From: Chloranthus sessilifolius | Lineage: Eukaryota; Streptophyta; Magnoliopsida; Chloranthales; Chloranthaceae | Length of the DNA: 64,000 nucleotides | Reading direction: 5' to 3' | Assembly (NCBI GenBank): GCA_021018995.1 | Contig: CM037588.1 | Span: 151,175,725-151,239,724 of the forward strand | Shown: positions 10,704 through 22,191 of the stretch, piece after piece | Numbering within the stretch: the stretch's first letter is position 1 | Layout of the letters: each line of letters begins with the position of its first letter | Program-made: the position numbers and the translations under genes | Notes under the pieces: model-generated | Databases searched by the model: none | What the model saw: the letters and a program-made list of their open reading frames with translations, nothing else | Told to the model about the DNA's origin: nothing

Positions 10704-11474
10704 TAAATGTTTACAAAACAGGGTGAGCTACATCCTAGCTCAATAGAAGAATTCCAAATAAAATTGCATTCTAATTGCATAACATGGTCATCAAAGAACA
10801 AAACTGAAATTATGCAACAGATGTATAAATCATGAGACATTTATCCAAAACAGTACGGAATTGACGAATACAACATATAATGACTTAGTGTAGTATACTT
10901 AAGTAACTCCCGTGAGTATAGCACGTGGTAGCCAGATTTGGTCCGATGGATAAATCCCAACCATCGTCGTTCACATGAACAATTTTCGGAATTGCAACAA
11001 TGCCCCCACACAGAGTGCAATTGTGCAGGATTACAAAGCAAATGCACAAGTGTGCACGAACGGATATACCTGGAAGTCGGTGGGATTTTTACGGAATATT
11101 AAACCTCAAATCACATGCATACTTATCATACTTAACAGAATTCAGATTTCGGATGCGGATGTCAAATGTCGGATCAAGTACAGAATAGAATGCTCATACA
11201 TATGCTAAACATGCTTTTAAAACAGAATTAAACTATGCTGAGATGTGTATGACAGATATAAACCATGAGATCAAAAATAAATGCAATTTCGGTTGAATTT
11301 CCCCTACCTCGAATCAAGTTCCTTCTAAGCAAATCCAAAGCTTTTTCAAGGCATCTTAGTCTGATCCTAGACCATAAACATGTTACTCTAGGTGTTAGAG
11401 TGACAGATTGTGAACTGACACAATGTCCAGCGGTTCTTACATATAATTTTTCTAACTGTCTGAAAACAGGGTTT

Positions 11475-11860
11475 ATTGATCGATCAATGAACTCTTCATT
11501 GATCGATCAACACCCTTGTTGATCGATCACCAAAGCACCCACTGTTTGTCTATCTTGTACACCATTGATAGATCACCATGTTGGTTGATCGATCAATGGG
11601 CTCTGTGTTGATCGATCACCACCACTGTTGATCGATCAATACCCAGTCAATTGATCGATCAACACCCTTGTTGATCGATCACCAATATTAACTCAAATTC
11701 CCCAACTCTCTGCCATTAAGGTTACTTTACTGTGTATACAAATTGATCGATCACCACCCCTGTTGATCGATCAATGCCACACTCAGTGATCGATCAACAC
11801 CTTGTTGATCGATCAATTTCATACCCAGTGATCGATCAACACCTTGTTGATCGATCAACA
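11475..11860. repeat. TTGATCGATCAA palindrome array in the 3' LTR of element 1
   Basis: Fourteen copies with an intact GATCGATC core plus one variant (TTGATAGATCA), spaced irregularly by about 8-60 bp, often followed by ACCAC or ACACC. The word is self-complementary, so each copy can form a cruciform or be bound symmetrically. The 5' LTR has one additional copy. The array lies downstream of the TATA box, in the predicted transcribed leader. Confidence 0.93.
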
Positions 11861-12300
11861 ATGACGAATTTTCAGTCATTAATAGAGTTCACCAACCAAA
11901 TTTTTTCTAACTTATTTTTCTTCCAAAAATTCATAAAAATCTTAACTGTTCTTATAGAACCTATACTTAGGGCATCCAACTGCCCATTTTAAACAAGAGA
12001 GCTCACCTCTATGTGGGCCCTTTCGGGGTTTCGGCAAACACTCCGGATGAGGGTTTCGGATCAAGCTCTCGGAGTTTATCACCGATCCGAGTTCGACGAG
12101 CAACCTTTTAGCTCTGGTTCAGCATGCATACACTTCACACACACACACAACCCATACCTAAGCTTAATCCATTGGTCTCTACATACCCTAGCTTAGGAAA
12201 CTCACCTTTCAATCTTACTAACCCTGTTTCATACAAAAACCCTCTTGCAAACCTACCTAGCTACAGACTCCTTAGCTGTTAGAACCACTAGGGTAAGGGG

Positions 12301-12325
12301 AAGAAGAAGAAGAAGAAGAAGAAGA
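12301..12325. repeat. (GAA)n microsatellite in the LTR
   Basis: Eight GAA units at 12301-12325; the equivalent site in the other LTR (about 21838) is shorter, a normal length polymorphism. Confidence 0.85.
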
Positions 12326-12621
12326 ACTTCCTCTACCTCTCCCTTCCTTCTCTTATAAGCTACTAAACAGATATTTCTGTTTTCCTTAGCTTATGTTCCG
12401 GTGTGGAGCACGAACACGGTCGCTACGACGCAACGTGCTACACTGACTCTCTACCCAACTCCGATTCAAATGAAATTACACAGGTGAACTCATCTAACCA
12501 TGGTGTAACTTGATCTCAATTAATATAAATTTTGAATTTTTTTAATCGGTCTCGATTTTCGTCTTAGACACGTGAGATCGAAATAAGTCGAGTTCGTGTT
12601 CTAGATTTTAGGGTTGTTACA

Positions 12622-12634
12622 TTATCCCCTTAGG
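12622..12634 (-). other. Polypurine tract of element 1
   Basis: On the minus strand CCTAAGGGGATAA directly precedes the 3' LTR start TGTAACAACC. This is the expected primer site for plus-strand DNA synthesis. Confidence 0.8.
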
Positions 12635-12849
12635 AATTTTCGTCCCTAAAATTGACTAAGCAAACATGAGATGGGGTTCAACGAAAACCCACAGATGAAC
12701 ATACATGACAAAGATATAAAAGATGCGATGTAAGAAAATATAGAAAAATGTAATAAGATAACGATAGTTCCAAAAGAAATAATATCGATAAATAGAATAA
12801 CAGTAAATGAGTATGGGAATACCGTGGGGACATCGATGGTCCACTCAAG

Positions 12850-14212
12850 GCCAGATGGTCCAGTCCGGTGGGGACCGCATGGTGGTGAGCAGAACAGGAG
12901 TGTAAGCGAGGATCGACAACGTGCTCACGGGCATGCGTAATCATCGGGTCGAAGTCGTCATGTATGCTGCGATCAAGAGCTCTAACATGCCCTCCGTAGT
13001 CGAGCCCGATGAACCCGACGCCGAATAGCTCAATCCCATCCAAGCGCTCATGTATGTGTTTGTTACCCTCGAGGACCGCAGCAAGCACGGCCAAGAGTAA
13101 CGTGGATGGGACAGGTGGATAGGGGCAGCAGTGTGTAGGCACGTGACGAAGAAGAAGCAGTGGTCGCCGTGATGGGGTAGCAAGAATGAGGTAGCACCTC
13201 AGCCGAGGTGGCGATCGATGGGGCCTCCCACGAGGAGCCGGGTCCAACAGTGCTCCACCTCGTGAATAACTCGGCTCAAGAGTCGTCACCCTCCTCCTGG
13301 TCGTAGTCTCTTGACCAAAAGATTATAACTCTTGGTCCAAATCTTTTAGCTTAAAGACTTTGGTGTTGTTGGTTGCGTGGCTCATTAGGAGCCAAGCTAT
13401 AGTGCTTTCACGTGAGCAACATATTGCTCCACCAGCTTTGTGATTAGGCGAGCATAGGGGATTTGTTTTGTGGCTCCCGCCTTCGCCCTTTCGGTCATAA
13501 GGTCGCGGGCGGTGATGATGCCCTCAATCACGACCTCGGCCATCAGATACCAACGATCCTCAAAGGCCGAAAAGAGGGCCATCTGGACAACACCAGTCCG
13601 TGAGGACTTGTGCAAAAATGGAACGAGTGCACACTTGAAATAAGTATCAAGCATCCACAGTTTGTCGGGTAGTTGGGCCCTAGAAATGGATTGGCCCTTC
13701 CCATGCTTGCCATTGGTCATCTTGGTGATGACTGGAGCAAAAGGAACCTCTTTCTCATTCGGTGGCGCCAAGCCCACGTATCAAGGTGATGGTTGCACAC
13801 TCTAGGCGGTGGCAACATGGAATCGATTAAATTTATATTCAAACCCGTCAATGGTAGTGACGAGTTGTCGGAATCCCCCAACGAAGGTTTTGGAAAAGAG
13901 CCGCACTATGCGAGGGCAATAGTGATCATGGAGCAGCTCAAGCAAGGGTTTTAACCTAATTTTGAAGGTAGCCCTAAGCCATTTCGGGGCGATCATCATA
14001 GAGAGTAGGAATAAACCTATACTCGGGTAGAAAGGTTTTGGAAGCCCACCACTCTTTGGGGACTTCACGCTCAATGGGGGCCGGGATGGGTGGAACCGCA
14101 TCCGGAATCGGTGCCATGGGTGGCACGGTTGGTGGAGGAACGGGAATGGTGGGCGACCTGCACGCCGAGATGTGGGTACCTTACGCGAAGGATTCTTCGT
14201 GCGAGGTCCCAT
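12850..14212 (-). pseudogene. aORF of element 1: extra 3' gene downstream of the chromodomain
   Basis: A candidate start at 14212 reads MGPRTKNPSRKV, like the MPPKTRQSSK start in element 2. The frame then shows LLHDHYCPRIVRLF and TTIDGFEYKFN (13802-14000), which match words in the aORFs of elements 2 and 4. After a break, 13397-13777 encodes 126 open codons (SRAQLPDKLWMLD, then ITARDLM and IPYARLITKLVEQ). A third piece around 12900-13090 has HIHERLDGIELFGV, a possible helix. The overall order resembles the 'putative plant transposon protein' family found in many plant genomes (recollection, not a search). It lies between pol and the 3' LTR on the same strand, preceded by a palindrome array. 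Frame breaks make this copy inactive. Function unknown; it could be an accessory factor of the element or a captured host gene. Confidence 0.6.
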
Positions 14213-14450
14213 GGTCAAGTCCTTACACAAAAAAATGAAATATAAGACTCGAAAGGAAGCGAACAAGGATTTTACCGGGTGAATGGAGCGATGTCCACGC
14301 GAATCAAGCCGGAGAAAGGATGGGAATGGCCGAAAGTGAGTCGGAAGGGAAGTTGAAAGGTCGGAGTGCAAAAGCCCCTTGCTCGTTCACGTGAATAGGA
14401 TAGAGCAAATGACCGTTCAAAACCCCATTTTATAACACAAAAGTGTGTTG

Positions 14451-14606
14451 GTGATCGATCAATTCATTGGTGGTTGATCGATCACCACAAAAATTTTTAA
14501 GTTCAAAAGTATTGAACCCGACCTGTTGATCGATCACCACATTCAATGTTGATCGATCATCGACCACTGATGATCGATCACCAACCTCCCTGTTGATCGA
14601 TCAATG
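14451..14606. repeat. TTGATCGATCAA array between pol and aORF of element 1
   Basis: Six GATCGATC-cored copies within 156 bp. It is the same word as in this element's LTR, in the spacer between the chromodomain end (about 14812) and the aORF start (14212). The equivalent spacer in elements 2 and 4 also has an array, with different words. Confidence 0.9.
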
Positions 14607-14811
14607 TACCTGTTGCAAAACTTTCTTGTTAAAATGGGACTGTCAAAATGACTTAACCGAAATGGAAAGATACCGGTATATGTACATCACATACATGACC
14701 CAAAATATACGACAAATCGAGTCGATGAGATAAATCTAATCATCAAGTTAAAATCACGATGATGGATTTAGAAACAAACTTAAAAGAAAATTCACCTTGC
14801 GCATTAAGTGA

Positions 14812-17800
14812 ACAAGTGTGGATACTGTTCACGGATCTCGGCAGCACGTTCCCAAGTGGCTTAGCCATTTGACAAGTACTAGCGGAATTAATTTGGTCCT
14901 CAAAACTTGATCCGTTGATCCAAGATCTCTATCGGTTCTTCAACCATGGTTTCAATCGGTTGAAAATCCAAGACATGTGCCGGATCATGCACGTAACGTC
15001 GACATCGATACATGAAAAGCGTTATGCATGCTCGCCAACTGTGGTGGCAAAGCAATCCGACACGTCGCTTAACCTCGCCAACTCGAAAGTACCTCAAAGG
15101 GACCAATATACCGAGGACTCAACTTTCCTCGTTTTCCGAAGCGCATGACACCCTTTGTTGGCGATATTTTTACAAACACATTGTCTCCAACCTGAAAACA
15201 AGTGTTAATTACCTAATTAATTACTTAAACGAGAAAATCGTAACCTCGGGAATGCCTTAAAGGATACCTGAAACTCTACGTGTATCCGATGAAGATCGAC
15301 ATAACTCTTTTGGCGACTTTGAGCAACCCTCAATCTTTCGCGGATCAACCGAACTGCCACGGTTGTACTTTCCACGATATCAGGTCCCAAAATGAGTTTC
15401 TCACCGACTTCCTCCCAGTTCAATGGAGATCTACATCGACGTCCATACAAGGCTTCATAAGGTGCCATCCCGATACTAGACTGATAGCTGTTGTTGTAAG
15501 CGAACTCGATCAAAGATAGATGTTCATCCCATGAACCTTGAAAGTCCAACATACAAGCTCGCAACATATCTTCGATGATCTGGTTCACTCTCACCGCCCA
15601 TCCGTACGAGGATGAAGTTGGTGAACTCAATTTAGTACCCATGCCTTCTGGAATCGCCGCCAAAACTGCAAGTATAAAGCGGATCTCTATCACATACTAT
15701 CTTGGTATGGTATGCCGTAGGACTATCTCCTTCATGTACAACTCTGCAAGCTTGCAGAACGTAAGCGTAGTCTTGATATGGCAAGAAGGGTGCAGATTTG
15801 GGCAAGCTATCAACAATGACCCATATGGCATTGTCCTTCCTCAATGTGCTTGGGAACCCAAGATGAAATCCATAGAAATGGCTTCCCATTTCCATTCCGT
15901 AATCTTGGTAGAGGTTGTAACAACTTTGGATTCGATGGTCTACTTTCACTGTTGGCGGACCAAACATCGAGACACAAAATCGCTACATCTTTCTTGATCC
16001 TCTACACCAAAAACTGCGCTTGAGATCTTGATACATCTTGGTACTCCCAGGATGTATAGCATACGTTGACTTATGTGCTTCTTCTAGAATAGTTTCTTTA
16101 AGATCTTTATCAGCTGGTATGCACATTCGATCTCAAACAAGAAAGTACCATCATCCTTGATGGAGAAATCAGTCAAATCCGTTAATCACATCCTTGCGAA
16201 TGGCCATAAGCTCATCATCAATCATCTGGAGCCTCACGACGTTATCAAACAACGTGGGCATTATCACTATTGTAGCCATCAATGCCCTGAACCTTTGACG
16301 CCTATCAATGCATCACACAAGGCCAGTCCTCAAGTAGATGCCACCTTTGTATTCGGTGATAAGGTGTGACAACCGAAAGGTAAGACTTTACGCTCAAAGC
16401 ATCCGCCACAACATTGGCCTTCCTGTGGTGATCTTGGATGGAACAATCATAATCTTTCAAGAACTCCATCCATCCATCTGCGTCGCATATTTAAGTCCTT
16501 CCAGGGTAAACAAATACTTAAGGCTTTTGTGGTGGTGAAGATATCAAACGCGTCTCACCGCATACAAGTAGTGCCTCCAAATCTTCAAGGCAAAGATTAC
16601 ATGACCAACTCTAAGTCATGAGTCGGATAATTCTTTTCATGCTCCTTGGTATCTAGAGCCATAGCGATAACCTTCTTGTCTTTGGTTGAGGACACAACCC
16701 AAACCACCATATGATGCGTCATCAGATAGCAAAACCTCCTCCGCGAAGGTATTGCCAACGGTCTTTGTAGTCCAGCGTCTTCAATTCCTGGAAGCTCTTC
16801 TCACACTGATCAGTCCAATCAAATCTAGCATTCTTCTTAGTGAGCTGAGTGAGTGGACCTGATAGTTTAGAGAACCCCTCTACGAACCGTCTGTAGTATC
16901 CGGCCAAACCAAGAAAACTACGGACCTCTGTTACTGTCCTCGGCTGTTCCCAATTCACAATGGCTTCAATCTTAGCCGGATCCACTGTAATACCCTTTGC
17001 AGAAACGATATGACCCAAGAAACTAACTTGGTCAAGCCAAAACTCACACTTACTGAGCTTCGCATAAAGTTTGTGATCTCTGAGTGTCTGCAAAGTAACA
17101 CGTAGATGCTCTTCATGTTCCTCCTTTGTCTTGGAATAGACAAGGATGTCATCTACAAATACCACTACTGATGTGTCCAAGTGTGGTTTAAACACTCGGT
17201 TCATCAAGTCCATGAAAGACGCAGGTGCGTTCGTCAATCCAAATGGCATAACAAGGAATTCATAGTGCCCATATCTGGTTCTGAACGCCGTCTTCTCAAT
17301 GTCTTCAGCTCTGACTCGTAGTTGATGATAACCCGACCGCAAGTCGATCTTCGTAAAGAACCTCGCTCCTTGCAATTGATCAAACAGATCATCGATTCTA
17401 GGAAGCGGGTAACGATTCTCAATCGTCAACTTGTTTAACTGCCGATAGTCGATGCACAAGCGCATTGAACCATCCTTCTTCTTGACAAACAATACTGGTG
17501 CTCCCCAAGGAGACACACTAGGTCGCACAAAACCTTTGTCAAGTAGTTCTTGCAATTGCTCCTTTAGTTCTTGTAATTCTGCTGGAGCCATCCGATAGGG
17601 AGCCTTTGATACCGGTTCAGTGCCTGGGATTAGATTGATTACAAACTCCACCTCCCGATCTGGTGGTAGTCCTGGTAAATCCTCAGGAAACACATCAGCA
17701 TACTCACATGCAATGTGGATATCGGATATCACATTTGTCTTCTCATGTTGCTCTTGTAGGAAGGCTATATATCCACTGCATCCACTCTTCATCATCCTCT

Positions 17801-18207
17801 CCTTGAATAGCGGATATCAGCGAACTACCTTAGACTTCACTCCGAAAAATCTAAAGGATCGCTCCTTTGGAGGCGGAAAACTACCATCTTAGAAGACAAT
17901 CCACACTTGCGTGGTAGCGGACAGCATCCATTCCCAAAATGATGTCAAATCCTTTCATATCTAACAGAATCAAATCTGCCCGTGTCTCATGATCATCCAC
18001 TGCCACTACCACTGATTTACACAGTGAGTGCATTCACTGCACTACCCGTGGGGATTGACACTGTCAGGATAAAATCTAGTTGTTCTAGAGTGGCACTCAA
18101 TTCCTTTGTAAATTGAGGCCGTACGAAAGAATGTGTGGAGCCTGGGTCTATCAGGGCTCGTGCTCTATGAAAGCAAATATCGCAACTCCTATACAGTTTC
18201 AGCTCAC
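14812..18207 (-). pseudogene. Element 1 pol: protease, reverse transcriptase, RNase H, integrase, chromodomain
   Basis: On the minus strand the region opens with the protease motif ALIDPGSTHSFV just after the intron-like segment. An intact stretch (17795-16722, 357 aa) carries reverse transcriptase: [45 protein letters not shown] and the catalytic [12 protein letters not shown]. RNase H (about 16.0-16.7 kb) is broken into several frames. Integrase is visible as NAIWVIVD, CDRDPLYT (15632-15967) and IEDMLRACMLDF with YGRRCRSPL (15217-15693). A GPY/chromodomain tail ends near 14812 with EIRE-QYPHLF-type codons. It would copy element RNA into DNA and integrate it, the chromodomain directing it to heterochromatin. 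Frameshifts in RNase H, integrase and chromodomain inactivate this copy. Confidence 0.88.
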
Positions 18208-18357
18208 CTACATACCAATATCAATATTACTGTAACGTTTTAGATGTGTAGGTTTATGTGTACTATTATAATCAAAATAAGTCAATTAATTTATATATTT
18301 CCAATTTTCCAGTTCATTATATCAAACAACACCATATCTCTTGAATTCTAATCATAC
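18208..18357 (-). other. Intron-like segment at the gag/protease junction of element 1
   Basis: On the minus strand exon-like sequence ends NDVIQ-G at CAAG|GTATGA, and 150 nt later TGTAG|GTGAGC resumes. Joining the flanks leaves a continuous frame (phase-1 intron, G|GT) into the protease DPGSTHSF motif. Retention ends Gag with GMIRIQEIWCCLI and a stop. The segment is AT-rich with possible branch sites (TTGAT, CTAAAAC). The same junction is interrupted identically in elements 2 and 3. Confidence 0.75.
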
Positions 18358-19602
18358 CTTGAATGACGTCATTTGATGTGGCATGATAACGGCATAAGCT
18401 CGGCCGTGAACCAGGTCGAGTGATCTTTGGTAGATATCGATCTCGACCGCTCCTTGCTCTCCTCGGGCAATTCCTAATTAAATGGCCCATCTTGCCACAA
18501 GGCATGCCCTGTCTCTCTCCTCAGCCCTTCCTCTTGTGTGGTTTCCCACACTTTGCACATATCGCGGCCGGAGTGAAGGACGAGACTCTTGAAGGTCCCT
18601 GAGTCACTGAGGCCCCGCTACCAGAAGATCCAGCTGGTCGAAATGATCTGGAAGATGTAGGAGCTGCTGCTCTCTGATATGAACTCGGTCCTGAAGAAAT
18701 CGCCACGAGAGTGCGAGGGTATCTCGAGGTCCGGAAAATCTAGCCCTCTTGTTACGCTCTGTATCCCGAGATTGTCCTTGGAATGGTCTCTCTCGCTTGT
18801 CCCTCAAGAGAATTGCTTCGGTTTTCTTCTTGACTATGAGTGCCTTGGCCATCACTCCTTCATATGTCTCCATTTTCCACATGGCGACATCCTTTTGTAA
18901 ATTTTGTCTCAGTCCCAGCTGAAACTTTCTCGCTCTCATCAGCTCTGTAGCTACGTGCTGAGGTGCAAATCGAGCTAATCTATCGAACTCGACTCCATAT
19001 TCCACATTTGTCATTGCACCTTGCTTCAGCTCTATAAATTTCACCTCCCACTGATGCCTCACAATTTTAGGAAAGTATTTATTATAGAATACTTCCGTAA
19101 ACTCCTCCCATGTCCAAGGAGTGTGAGGAAACTCTCTCTGTCTATTTTGTGACACCGACTTCCACCAAGGTCCGGCGTCACCATCCAGTTTGAAAGTGGC
19201 CCAACGTACTTTCTCTACGTCGCTGCACTGTAACACTTCAAAGAGCTTCTCCATCTCTTCTATCCATCCTTCTGCCTCAATGGGATCCGTTTGACCTGAG
19301 AAGTTAGGAGGTCTCATTCTCCTAAACTCCGCAAATCCACCAGGCTGATGGGGTGGTCTAGCTGCCTATTGAGCTAAAGCAGCTGTCTGCTGAGCGACGT
19401 TGGTAGCTAATGCTTCCAACACCTGCTCCATCCTCTCTTCACTTCTCCTTCTACCTCCTCTGGGTCCCAATGGAACCGCATTTGCTTGTGAGAGGAACTC
19501 CAAGCCCCTCGACGAGCCTATAACCTCGGGCACATCCCTTAGAGGAATCTCTCTCTGACCTGTTCTACCTCTGCCGTGCCCTCCTCTGAACTTAGGGCCC
19601 AT
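18358..19602 (-). pseudogene. Element 1 gag (broken)
   Basis: It starts MGPKFRGGHGRGRTGQ at 19602, after an acceptor-like TTTTCACAATGACAG. A basic N-terminus is followed by a retrotransposon Gag domain with NFSGQTDPIEAEGWI, FKLDGDAGPWWKS, WTWEEFTEVFYNKYFPK and ARKFQLGLR. Zinc-knuckle residues CAKCGKPH and CGKMGHLIRNCP follow near 18.48-18.55 kb. It would form the particle and bind RNA. Defects: an in-frame TAG near 19366 (after ALAQ), a frameshift near 18740 and a TGA at 18521-18523. C-to-T changes (CAG to TAG, CGA to TGA) fit methylation decay. The frame runs on into NDVIQ, the last codons before the intron-like segment. Confidence 0.88.
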
Positions 19603-19696
19603 ACTGGTCTGTCATTGTGAAAACAACAACATTGATCAGTACATATAGATTGTAAAATCAATCCGTTATGAACCCATAGTTCAACCTAAAGCCTAA

Positions 19697-19709
19697 GCTC
19701 TGATACCAA
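19697..19709 (-). other. Primer binding site of element 1 (initiator tRNA-Met)
   Basis: On the minus strand TTGGTATCAGAGC follows the 5' LTR end by one base. The complement of the 3' end of plant initiator tRNA-Met reads TGGTATCAGAGC, the standard primer site of Ty3/gypsy and copia elements. Confidence 0.93.
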
Positions 19710-19710
19710 C

Positions 19711-22154
19711 TGTGACAGCCCCGAATTTTTGTGCTCAGAAATCCGTGCCATCAGGATCATGTTCTGGATGATCCCCAGGACAAATCACACAATATCTATA
19801 TATAAAGCGGAATTATACAGATACAATCCCACAGCGGCAAGTAGAGTCATCAAATGAATCAATCTAAAAGTAAGAACAATAGAGAAACCTTCATTTATAA
19901 AGGTAGAAAGTATACATCCTCAAAAAGGAACCAAAAAGAACCATCGGTGACAGACATCCATCACCCAAACAATGGTTCCTAATGATGGTTCCGATAGAAT
20001 GTATAATAACACTATAAAAGAAATAAAATGTCTACAAAAATTAATACAAAAGTGGCCACCAGACACACATAATCCAAAGTCTCCAACAAACATACAATCC
20101 CAAAAATGTCTAAGCTATACCCAGTCTATGGGTAAAAGTCGTCAAGAACGTCTCTCCTCGTCCTCAACCTCACCTCGGGATCAAGGCGATAGTGCAGGTC
20201 GCTCTCGAGCAGGAGTCACCTCGAACCTAAATGTTTACAAAACAGGGTGAGCTACATCCTAGCTCAATAGAAGAATTCCAAATAAAATTGCATTCTAATT
20301 GCATAACATGGTCATCAAAGAACAAAACTGAAATTATGTAACAGATGTATAAATCATGAGACATTTATCCAAAGCGATGGAATTGATTGACGAATACAAC
20401 ATATAATGACTTAGTGTAGTATACTTAAGTAACTCATGAGTATAGCACGTGGTAGCGATTTGGTCCGATGGATAAATCCCAACCATCGTCGTTCACATGA
20501 ACAATTTTGAATTGCAACAATGCCCCCACACCGAGTGCAATTGTCGAGGATTACAAAGCAAATGCACAAGTGTGCCTGAAACGGATATACCGCCGAGTCG
20601 GTGGGATTTTTACGGAATAATAAACCTCAAATCACATGCATACTTATCATACTTAACAGAATTCAGATTTCGGATGCGGATGTCAAATGTCGGATCAAGT
20701 ACAGAATAGAATGCTCATATATATGCTAAACATGCTTTTAAAATAGAATTAAACTATCTTTGAGATGTATGGATGATATAAACCATGAGATCAAAAATAA
20801 ATGCAATTTCGGTTGAATTCCCCTACCTCGGATCAAGTTCCTTCTAAGCAAATCCAAAGCTTTTTCAAGGCATCTTAGTCTGATCCTAGACCATAAACAT
20901 GTTACTCTAGGTGTTAGAGTGACAGATTGTGAACTGGCACAATGTCCAGCGGTTCTTACATATAATTTTTCTAACTGTCTGAAAACAGGGTTTATTGATC
21001 GATCAATACCTTGTTGATCGATCAATGAACTCTTCATTGATCGATCAACACCCTTGTTGATCGATCACCAAAGCACCCACTGTTTGTCTATCTTGTACAC
21101 CATTGATAGATCACCATGTTGGTTGATCGATCAATGGGCTCTGTGTTGATCGATCACCACCACTGTTGATCGATCAATACCCAGTCAATTGATCGATCAA
21201 CACCCTTGTTGATCGATCACCAATATTAACTCAAATTCCCCAACTCTCTGCCATTAAGGTTACTTTACTGTGTATACAAATTGATCGATCACCACCCCTG
21301 TTGATCGATCAATGCCACACTCAGTGATCGATCAACACCTTGTTGATCGATCAATTTCATACCCAGTGATCGATCAACACCTTGTTGATCGATCAACAAT
21401 GACGAATTTTCAGTCATTAATAGAGTTCACCAACCAAATTTTTTCTAACTTATTTTTCTTCCAAAAATTCATAAAAATCTTAACTGTTCTTATAGAACCT
21501 ATACTTAGGGCATCCAACTGCCCATTTTAAACAAGAGAGCTCACCTCTATGTGGGCCCTTTCGGGGTTTCGGCAAACAATCCGGATGAGGGTTTCGGATC
21601 AAGCTCTCGGAGTTTATCACCGATCCGAGTTCGACGAGCAACCTTTTAGCTCTGGTTCAGCATGCATACACTTCACACACACACACAACCCATACCTAAG
21701 CTTAATCCATTGGTCTCTACATACCCTAGCTTAGGAAACTCACCTTTCAATCTTACTAACCCTGTTTCATACAAAAACCCTCTTGCAAACCTACCTAGCT
21801 ACAGACTCCTTAGCTGTTAAAACCACTAGGGCAAGGGGAAGAAGAAGAAGAAGAAGAAGAACTTCCTCTACCTCTCCCTTCCTTCTCTTATAAGCTACTA
21901 AACAGATATTTCTGTTTTCCTTAGCTTATGTTCCGGTGTGGAGCACGAGCACGGTCGCTACGACGCAACGTGCTACACTGACTCTCTACCCAACTCCGAT
22001 TCAAATAAAATTACACAGGTGAACTCATCTAACCATGGTGTAACTTGATCTCAATTAATATAAATTCTGAATTTTTTTAATCGGTCTCGATTTCCGTGCC
22101 GGGCACGTAGATCGAAATAGTCAGGTTCGTGTTCTAGATTTTAGGGTTGTTACA
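19711..22154 (-). repeat. Element 1, 5' LTR
   Basis: 2,444 bp, pairs with 10181-12621. Promoter region: TATAAG near 21890 on the minus strand, about 265 bp from the LTR start. The palindrome array (20993-21397) has one more TTGATCGATCAA unit than the other LTR. Divergence from the 3' LTR is concentrated in about 20140-20800 and in the last 60 bp; the remainder is almost identical. Confidence 0.95.
20993..21397. repeat. TTGATCGATCAA palindrome array in the 5' LTR of element 1
   Basis: Fifteen GATCGATC-cored copies plus a TTGATAGATCA variant. The extra unit relative to the 3' LTR (ATACCTTGTTGATCGATCA, about 21006-21024) shows that the array gains or loses units between two LTRs that were identical at integration. 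Confidence 0.93.
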
Positions 22155-22159
22155 GATAT
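22155..22159. other. Target site duplication GATAT, right side of element 1
   Basis: Directly follows TTGTTACA; matches 10176-10180. Confidence 0.93.
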
Positions 22160-22191
22160 GTATCGGTATTGATTGATTTTTTATACCTTGG

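Larger units (their letters stand above)
10181..12621 (-). repeat. Element 1, 3' LTR
   Basis: On the minus strand it starts TGTAACAACCCTAAAATC and ends GGGGCTGTCACA. From its start it holds a TATAAG box near 12355, a donor-like AAG|GTGAGT near 12204, a 15-member TTGATCGATCAA array (11475-11860), an acceptor-like ACATTTAG and a short acidic frame (10596-10703). Pair it with 19711-22154. Confidence 0.95.
10181..22154 (-). mobile_element. Element 1: full-length Tekay/Del-like Ty3/gypsy chromovirus, 11,974 bp, minus strand
   Basis: LTRs of 2,441 and 2,444 bp with TG...CA ends, perfect GATAT duplication, tRNA-Met primer site, polypurine tract, and gag, protease, reverse transcriptase, RNase H, integrase and chromodomain in the Ty3/gypsy order. 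LTR length, the C-terminal chromodomain and Gag words (WWKS, YFP) point to the Tekay/Del lineage, assigned by recollection of the family. An extra 3' gene (aORF) lies between pol and the 3' LTR. Gag carries an in-frame TAG, a TGA and a frameshift, and pol is broken in RNase H/integrase, so it cannot be autonomous as written. The LTRs are largely near-identical, suggesting a recent insertion. It lies inside an older MITE. Confidence 0.95.
10021..22191. mobile_element. Older CAAGG-type MITE (GATACG words), split by chromovirus element 1
   Basis: Left piece 10021-10180 begins AAGGTGTCAAATCGGGC; right piece 22155-22191 ends TTTTTTATACCTTGG, whose inverse (CCAAGGTAT) matches the left start and the CAAGGTATCAAATATCGG end of the element at 34900-35154. 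CTACGTGT lies directly outside both ends (10013-10020 and 22192-22199), an 8-bp duplication typical of hAT-class insertion. Everything between 10181 and 22154 is a later retrotransposon insertion. The exact terminal one or two bases are uncertain. Confidence 0.7.

Noticed and set aside
11475-11860. CRISPR-like array (regular short repeats)
   Set aside because: The repeats are 12-bp palindromes with irregular 8-60 bp spacing, inside a plant LTR and duplicated in the other LTR; no cas genes and a eukaryotic context.
12678-13289. 203-residue minus frame as a separate gene
   Set aside because: Only part of it (around HIHERLDGIELFGV) fits the aORF; the rest is a shifted reading of element 1's 3' region and runs toward the LTR.
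15575-15997. Plus-strand frame of 140 residues
   Set aside because: It is antisense to the integrase core of element 1 and has no recognisable protein pattern.
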